Source: Rhodobiaceae bacterium
GTDB lineage: Bacteria; Pseudomonadota; Alphaproteobacteria; Parvibaculales; Parvibaculaceae
DNA: 9,945 nt
NCBI GenBank assembly: GCA_027352645.1
Contig: DAIEIL010000055.1
Span: 1-9,945 of the forward strand
Direction: 5' to 3'
The position numbers and the translations under genes are program-made. Below are positions 6,758 to 9,945 of the stretch, piece after piece (the first letter of the stretch is position 1; every line of letters begins with the position of its first letter). Under the pieces are notes generated by a model. It was not told the DNA's origin and did no database searches. It was given only the letters and a program-made list of their open reading frames with translations.

Positions 6758-6969
6758 GCCCAAACGTCCCTCAATGACGGAAAGCCTGCGCGTCGCAAAA
6801 GCCCGCTCGCGGAATCTCCCGCTTTCCGTTTGTGCCAAGGGTCGGCTAAAATTGTTAACAAGCCTTTCCAGCTCATGGTTAAAGCAGGCTTTCACGCGGC
6901 GTTTCCTGGGGAAAGCCGTGGACCAAACAAGCTGCGGGGCATGCATCCCGCACCAGCGGAGGACGTCGG
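6758..6969. promoter_or_regulatory. Divergent promoter region between kinase and crotonase genes, with two TTAA-type sites
   Basis: This 212-bp spacer separates two divergent genes and contains an AT-richer patch. On the minus strand it has TTAACCAT (6882-6875), which matches an alphaproteobacterial CtrA-type half-site. A GTTAAC palindrome (6854-6859) lies about 20 bp away, not at the canonical TTAA-N7-TTAA spacing. On the plus strand TAAAAT (6847-6852) is a good -10 match for the crotonase gene, but the -35 (TTCCGT) is poor. Function is inferred from location and motif resemblance only. Confidence 0.35.
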
Positions 6970-7770
6970 ATGAGTGAAGCGTTGTTGTTCGAGAAGAAGG
7001 GTCACGTGGTAACGCTGACCATCAACCGGCCGGAAAGCCGCAATCCGCTGGGCGCGGCCGACGACCCGGAGAACTTCACGCAAGCCGTCGCCCGCATCAA
7101 CGCCGACCGCGATGTGCGCTGCGTGATCCTGACCGGCGCTGGCAAGGCTTTCTCCGCCGGTGGCAACGTCAAGGCGATGCGGGAGGGCGGCGAAGGCTTC
7201 GGCGGGCCCGGCACGCATATCCGCGAACGCTACCGCAACGGCATTCATCGCATCGTCCGTGCGGTCTGGAACATCGAGGTGCCGGTCATCGCTGCCGTGA
7301 ACGGCCCGGCCATCGGCCTTGGCAACGATGTCGCCTGCCTTTGCGACACGCGTATTGCAGCGGATTCCGCGATTTTCGGTGCGACCTTTCTCAAGATCGG
7401 CCTGATCCCGGGCGATGGCGGCGCCTGGCTTCTGCCGCGCATCATCGGCATGGCGCGGGCCTCGGAGCTTCTCTACACCGGCGACACCATCGACGCGCAA
7501 ACGGCGAAAGAGTGGGGCCTCGTCTCCGAGGTCGTTCCCTCCGAGCAGCTTATGCAGCGGGCGCATGAGGTGGCGAACAAGATTGCGGTTCAGGCCCCTG
7601 ACGTGCTCCGCATGACCAAGCAGCTTCTGCGCCACGGCATGACGACGAGCTTCGACGCCATCATGGAGCTTTCGGCCTCCATGCAGGCGATTGCCCATCA
7701 CAGCGCGGACCACAAGGAAGCGCTGGACGCCTTTTTCGACAAGCGGGTGCCGGTTTACAAGGGCGAGTAG
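6970..7770 (+). CDS. Crotonase-superfamily (enoyl-CoA hydratase/isomerase-like) protein with atypical catalytic positions
   Basis: This 266-residue protein has the crotonase fold acting on CoA thioesters. Visible motifs are the N-terminal VVTLTINRPESRNPL (13-27), oxyanion-hole loop FSAGGNVK (61-68), the second oxyanion segment AAVNGPAIGLGND (108-120), and FGATFLKIGLIPGDGGAW (136-153). A C-terminal helical part includes ALDAFFDKR, a typical ending. Compared with rat mitochondrial hydratase, the position of Glu144 is D120 and that of Glu164 is F140, while an extra acidic residue, D149, appears in PGDGG. The classical glutamate pair for water addition is therefore missing, so isomerase, hydrolase or another crotonase reaction is possible. 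The ATG has an excellent GGAGG at 6958-6962. The gene is divergent from the kinase and upstream of the ABM/ACAD couple, which has its own candidate promoter. Superfamily is certain; the reaction is not. Confidence 0.88.
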   Translation: MSEALLFEKKGHVVTLTINRPESRNPLGAADDPENFTQAVARINADRDVRCVILTGAGKAFSAGGNVKAMREGGEGFGGPGTHIRERYRNGIHRIVRAVWNIEVPVIAAVNGPAIGLGNDVACLCDTRIAADSAIFGATFLKIGLIPGDGGAWLLPRIIGMARASELLYTGDTIDAQTAKEWGLVSEVVPSEQLMQRAHEVANKIAVQAPDVLRMTKQLLRHGMTTSFDAIMELSASMQAIAHHSADHKEALDAFFDKRVPVYKGE

Positions 7771-7827
7771 CTGTTCAGGAATGAACCGGGGGCCGTTCGT
7801 CCGATTTGACGCAGCGTATCAGAGGCG

Positions 7828-7856
7828 TTGAAGCGGCCCCCCAATGCCACTAAAGT
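7828..7856 (+). promoter_or_regulatory. Candidate sigma-70-type promoter for the ABM/ACAD genes
   Basis: TTGAAG (7828-7833) and TAAAGT (7851-7856) are separated by exactly 17 bp. Each hexamer matches the consensus at four of six positions. A start near 7863 would give a leader of about 29 nt containing the GGGAG ribosome site of the ABM gene. It lies in the 121-bp spacer after the crotonase stop, which has no terminator hairpin I can see, so readthrough from the crotonase gene is also possible. Confidence 0.35.
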
Positions 7857-7891
7857 CGCGCCCAACCAATAATTCAATCAGGGAGCTGTAA

Positions 7892-8185
7892 ATGAGCGTC
7901 GTAGGCATTGTTGCCACCATCAAGGTGCAGGCGGGCAAGGAAGCGGAATTCGAGAAGATCTTCTCCGATCTGCGCGCCAAGGTCCGCGCCAACGAGGCGG
8001 GCAATCTTCAGTACGATTTCTTCAAGATGAAGGACGAGCCGACCTACATCGTCATGGAGCAGTACGCCTCCGAGCAGGCGATGGCGGAGCATGGCCAGTC
8101 CGAGCATTTCAAGGCAGCCGGTCCGGCGCTGGGTTCGGTTCTCGCGGGCCGTCCGGCGCTCCAGATCGTCTCCAAGGTCGAATAA
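7892..8185 (+). CDS. Small antibiotic-biosynthesis-monooxygenase (ABM, YgiN-type) domain protein
   Basis: This 97-residue protein is a single ABM domain, a dimeric ferredoxin-like alpha/beta barrel found in cofactor-free quinone monooxygenases and related proteins. Key features are an opening strand MSVVGIVATIKVQAGKEAEF, the helix ending in EAGNLQYDFF (35-44), the strand YIVMEQYAS (52-60), and the diagnostic H-x(2)-S-x-H signature AEHGQSEHF (65-73, with H67 and H72). GGGAG at 7881-7885 is well placed before the ATG. The gene ends only 10 bp before the next ACAD, so the two are almost certainly cotranscribed. Many ABM proteins have no known substrate, and the partnership with an acyl-CoA dehydrogenase is the only functional clue. 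Activity could be oxygenation, isomerisation or a non-enzymatic role. Family assignment is confident. Confidence 0.88.
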   Translation: MSVVGIVATIKVQAGKEAEFEKIFSDLRAKVRANEAGNLQYDFFKMKDEPTYIVMEQYASEQAMAEHGQSEHFKAAGPALGSVLAGRPALQIVSKVE

Positions 8186-8195
8186 GGACACTGCA

Positions 8196-9404
8196 ATGGA
8201 TCTGTCGTTCAGCAAGGAAGACGAAGCCTTCCGTCAGGAAGTCCGCGCCTTCATCGCGGAAGCCTATACGCCCGAGATGCGCGCCAAACACGCGCGCTCG
8301 AAGCATGGCTACATGGACAAGGCGAGCCATGTGCAGTGGCAGAAGTCGCTCGCGAAGAAGGGCTGGCTCGCGCCGAACTGGCCCAAGGAATATGGCGGGC
8401 CGGGCTTCTCCGCATCGCAGAAGTATATCTTCGACGTGGAAATGGGCGCCGCTGGCGTTCCGCACACCGTTCCCTTCGGCCCGACCATGGTGGCGCCCGT
8501 CATCATGAAGTTTGGCACGCCGGAGCAGAAGGCAAAGTATCTACCGGACATTCTCGCGACGAACGTTCTGTGGTGTCAGGGCTATTCGGAGCCGGGTTCG
8601 GGCTCCGACCTCGCCTCGCTCCAGACCAAGGCCGAGAACAAGGGCGACCATTATCTCGTCAACGGTTCCAAGATCTGGACCTCGGTGGCGCAGTGGGCCG
8701 ACTGGATCTTCTGCCTCGTGCGGACCTCGAAAGAGGGCAAGCCGCAGGAAGGCATTTCCTTCCTGCTCATCGACATGAAGACGCCGGGTGTGAAGGTCGA
8801 GCCGCTGGTGCTGCTCGACGGAACGCCTGCGCCGCATCAGGAGGTGAACCAGGTCTTCTTCACCGATGTGAAGGTCCCCATCGGGAACCGCATCGGCGAG
8901 GAGAACAAGGGCTGGACCTATGCGAAGTACCTGCTTGAGTTCGAACGCGGCAATCCTTATTCGGCGGGCCTTTATCGCGCGCTGAACAAGGTGCGCAAGC
9001 GTGCGAAGGAAACGATCGTCGATGGCCATGCGGTCGCCGACGAGCCTTCGTTCCAGGCGCGTGTTGCCGATCTCGATGCGCAGATCACGGCGATGGAGTT
9101 CACCGAGCTTCGCATCTTCTCGGCGCTTTCGACGGGCGGCAATGTCGGCCCCGAGTCCTCGCTTCTGAAGTGCCGTGGCACGGAGATCCAGCAGGAAGTA
9201 TCGCAGCTCGCGGTCGAGGTTCTCGGCAGCTATGCGATCCCCTTCGTCGAGGATGGCATGGTCGAAACCAACGAGCCTTCGATCGGACCGGAAAACGCCT
9301 TCACGACGGCGCCGTACTACTTCTCGCTCCGCAAGGCTTCGATCTATGCGGGCTCGAACGAAGTGCAGCGCAACATCATGGCGAAGGCTGTGCTCGGGCT
9401 TTGA
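8196..9404 (+). CDS. Acyl-CoA dehydrogenase, large-subunit type, paralogue of the 1978-3168 gene
   Basis: This 402-residue ACAD is closely similar along its length to the large subunit at 1978-3168. Shared motifs are MDLSFSKEDEAFRQEVRAFI, WCQGYSEPGSGSDLAS (126-141), KIWTSVAQWADWIFCLVRT (159-177), RIGEENKGWTYAKYLLE and IYAGSNEVQRNIMAKAVLGL. It again lacks the C-terminal YEG glutamate (YAG, 384-386) and keeps a helix-G glutamate, E250 in FERG. A TPAPHQ insertion lengthens the loop at about 210-215 relative to the paralogue. No small-subunit gene follows; the next gene is a GNAT. It may therefore pair with the 3220-4350 product, a subunit encoded elsewhere, or itself. The chosen ATG follows AAGGA at 8184-8188. 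The longer frame beginning at 8091 lies inside the ABM gene and is not credible. Cotranscription with the ABM gene is likely. Confidence 0.9.
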   Translation: MDLSFSKEDEAFRQEVRAFIAEAYTPEMRAKHARSKHGYMDKASHVQWQKSLAKKGWLAPNWPKEYGGPGFSASQKYIFDVEMGAAGVPHTVPFGPTMVAPVIMKFGTPEQKAKYLPDILATNVLWCQGYSEPGSGSDLASLQTKAENKGDHYLVNGSKIWTSVAQWADWIFCLVRTSKEGKPQEGISFLLIDMKTPGVKVEPLVLLDGTPAPHQEVNQVFFTDVKVPIGNRIGEENKGWTYAKYLLEFERGNPYSAGLYRALNKVRKRAKETIVDGHAVADEPSFQARVADLDAQITAMEFTELRIFSALSTGGNVGPESSLLKCRGTEIQQEVSQLAVEVLGSYAIPFVEDGMVETNEPSIGPENAFTTAPYYFSLRKASIYAGSNEVQRNIMAKAVLGL

Positions 9405-9421
9405 GCCAGGCCTCCGACAAT

Positions 9422-9904
9422 GTGACGATCAGACTCGCGAGCGCCGGAGACATTCCGGCGCTCGCGCGCGTTTGGCACCATGCATGGCATTCGAGCCATG
9501 CGGAGATTGATCCTGACGTCGCTGCGCGCCGGCCGATCGGGTTCTTCGATGAGCGGATTGGAACGGCTTTGCCGAACTGCGCCGTGGCAGTCGTTGAAGG
9601 CGATGTCATCGGCTTTGCCAGTTGGCAGGGCGATAGTATCGGTCAGGTTTTTGTGATGCCCGCCTTTCATGGGCGCGGTATCGCGGCGCTGGTCATAGGC
9701 GCCGCAGAGAATGCGCTGCGGGATGAGGGCTTCGACCGCATCACGCTTTTCTGCCGCACGGGAAACGACCGCGCGAGGGCTTTCTACGAAAAGCAGGGCT
9801 GGGAAGTCGTCGGCGAGGTGCCGCACGATCTTGGCCACATGGAAGGTCGAAAGCCGGTTACCGTCTGGCGGCTGGAGAAGGCGCTGGACCGAGCATCCCG
9901 TTAG
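9422..9904 (+). CDS. GNAT-family N-acetyltransferase
   Basis: This protein of about 160 residues is predicted to transfer an acetyl group from acetyl-CoA to an unknown amine. From the GTG start it reads VTIRLASAGDIPALARVWHHAW, a standard GNAT opening. Motif A is at about residues 75-95, with VMPAFHGRGIAALVIGAAE providing the pyrophosphate-binding xxGxGxA loop. Motif B follows, ending in NDRARAFYEKQGWEVVGE, where the FYEKxGF/W element is typical. Two starts are plausible: GTG at 9422, giving this N-terminus, or an in-frame TTG at 9401 that overlaps the ACAD stop by 4 bp. Neither has a strong ribosome site. Longer upstream extensions lie within the ACAD gene. Close spacing suggests readthrough from the ACAD gene, but no functional link is evident. 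The substrate cannot be named. Confidence 0.88.
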   Translation: MTIRLASAGDIPALARVWHHAWHSSHAEIDPDVAARRPIGFFDERIGTALPNCAVAVVEGDVIGFASWQGDSIGQVFVMPAFHGRGIAALVIGAAENALRDEGFDRITLFCRTGNDRARAFYEKQGWEVVGEVPHDLGHMEGRKPVTVWRLEKALDRASR

Positions 9905-9909
9905 CCTTT

Positions 9910-9938
9910 CGTCATGCCGGACTTGATCCGGGGTGACG
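9910..9938. repeat. Imperfect palindromic element, probable dispersed intergenic repeat
   Basis: CGTCA (9910-9914) pairs with TGACG (9934-9938) and CCGGA (9917-9921) with TCCGG (9927-9931). They enclose a CTTGA loop and a 2x2 internal mismatch (TG/GG). It lies 6 bp after the GNAT stop. The GTCATGCCGGACTTGATCCGG theme resembles short palindromic repeats I recall between genes in many alphaproteobacterial genomes. With no T-run it is more likely a REP-like element than a simple terminator. The copy number cannot be seen here. Confidence 0.5.
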
Positions 9939-9945
9939 GATCTTG

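Noticed and set aside
6758..6946. 63-residue N-terminal extension of the kinase
   Set aside because: It would occupy the divergent promoter region, is not conserved-looking, and a better ribosome site precedes the ATG at 6757.
6892..7713. A 273-codon minus-strand frame opposite the crotonase gene
   Set aside because: The plus strand encodes a clear crotonase with a strong ribosome site; the antisense product has no recognisable motif.
8091..8195. N-terminal extension of the third ACAD into the ABM gene
   Set aside because: The extension is Arg/Ser-rich shadow sequence of the ABM gene. The ATG at 8196 has a ribosome site and gives the standard ACAD N-terminus.
9170..9421. Upstream extension of the GNAT frame
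   Set aside because: It overlaps the C-terminal coding part of the ACAD in another frame, and the GNAT fold begins at VTIRLA.
1..9945. CRISPR arrays, tRNA or rRNA genes, transposases, phage genes, toxin-antitoxin or defence modules
   Set aside because: I saw no spaced direct repeats, no cloverleaf-like or rRNA sequence and no proteins of these families. All major frames are accounted for by metabolic, regulatory or transport genes.

Overview
The window looks like chromosomal DNA of a GC-rich alphaproteobacterium. The base composition is high-GC with strong third-position G/C bias, which opens long antisense reading frames behind nearly every gene. The CobT-like protein resembles rhizobial CobU, and the histidine kinase has a DivJ/PleC/PdhS-like phospho-acceptor region. 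Several acyl-CoA dehydrogenases (ACADs) lie close together. The gene mix would suit a Parvibaculum-like or other Hyphomicrobiales-like lipid degrader, but the genus is inference only.

Layout. On the minus strand, positions 1-690 hold the N-terminal part of a POT/PTR2 proton-coupled peptide transporter, joined by an ATGA overlap to a small four-cysteine DUF1289 protein. Divergent from these, 762-1745 encodes a CobT-family protein whose usual catalytic motifs appear altered. Next is a two-gene acyl-CoA dehydrogenase operon (1978-4350), a pimeloyl-CoA-dehydrogenase-like large and small subunit pair, closed by a perfect 12-bp-stem terminator. A TetR-family regulator (4564-5193) follows, with twin GCTAGC-centred palindromes upstream. 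It converges on a minus-strand membrane sensor histidine kinase (5234-6757). Divergent from the kinase is a crotonase-fold enzyme (6970-7770), then a small ABM-domain monooxygenase-like protein (7892-8185) only 10 bp upstream of a second large-subunit-type acyl-CoA dehydrogenase (8196-9404). A GNAT acetyltransferase (9422-9904) and a palindromic element of probable dispersed-repeat type (9910-9938) end the window.

How it fits together. The centre reads as a CoA-thioester catabolic neighbourhood: two ACAD systems and one crotonase for an unidentified acyl-CoA, possibly dicarboxylic, alicyclic or branched, with a TetR regulator as the plausible local controller. In the 1978-4350 pair the functional residues are divided. 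The large subunit keeps a helix-G glutamate (the alternative catalytic base), while the small subunit keeps the TRKQFG and QLHGGMG flavin-side motifs but has no obvious catalytic glutamate. This argues for an obligate heteromer.

I see no phage, transposon, CRISPR, rRNA or tRNA genes, and no clear new multi-gene system. The observations most worth following are the motif-degenerate CobT homologue, the crotonase lacking both classical glutamates, the ABM/ACAD gene couple and the split-active-site ACAD pair.
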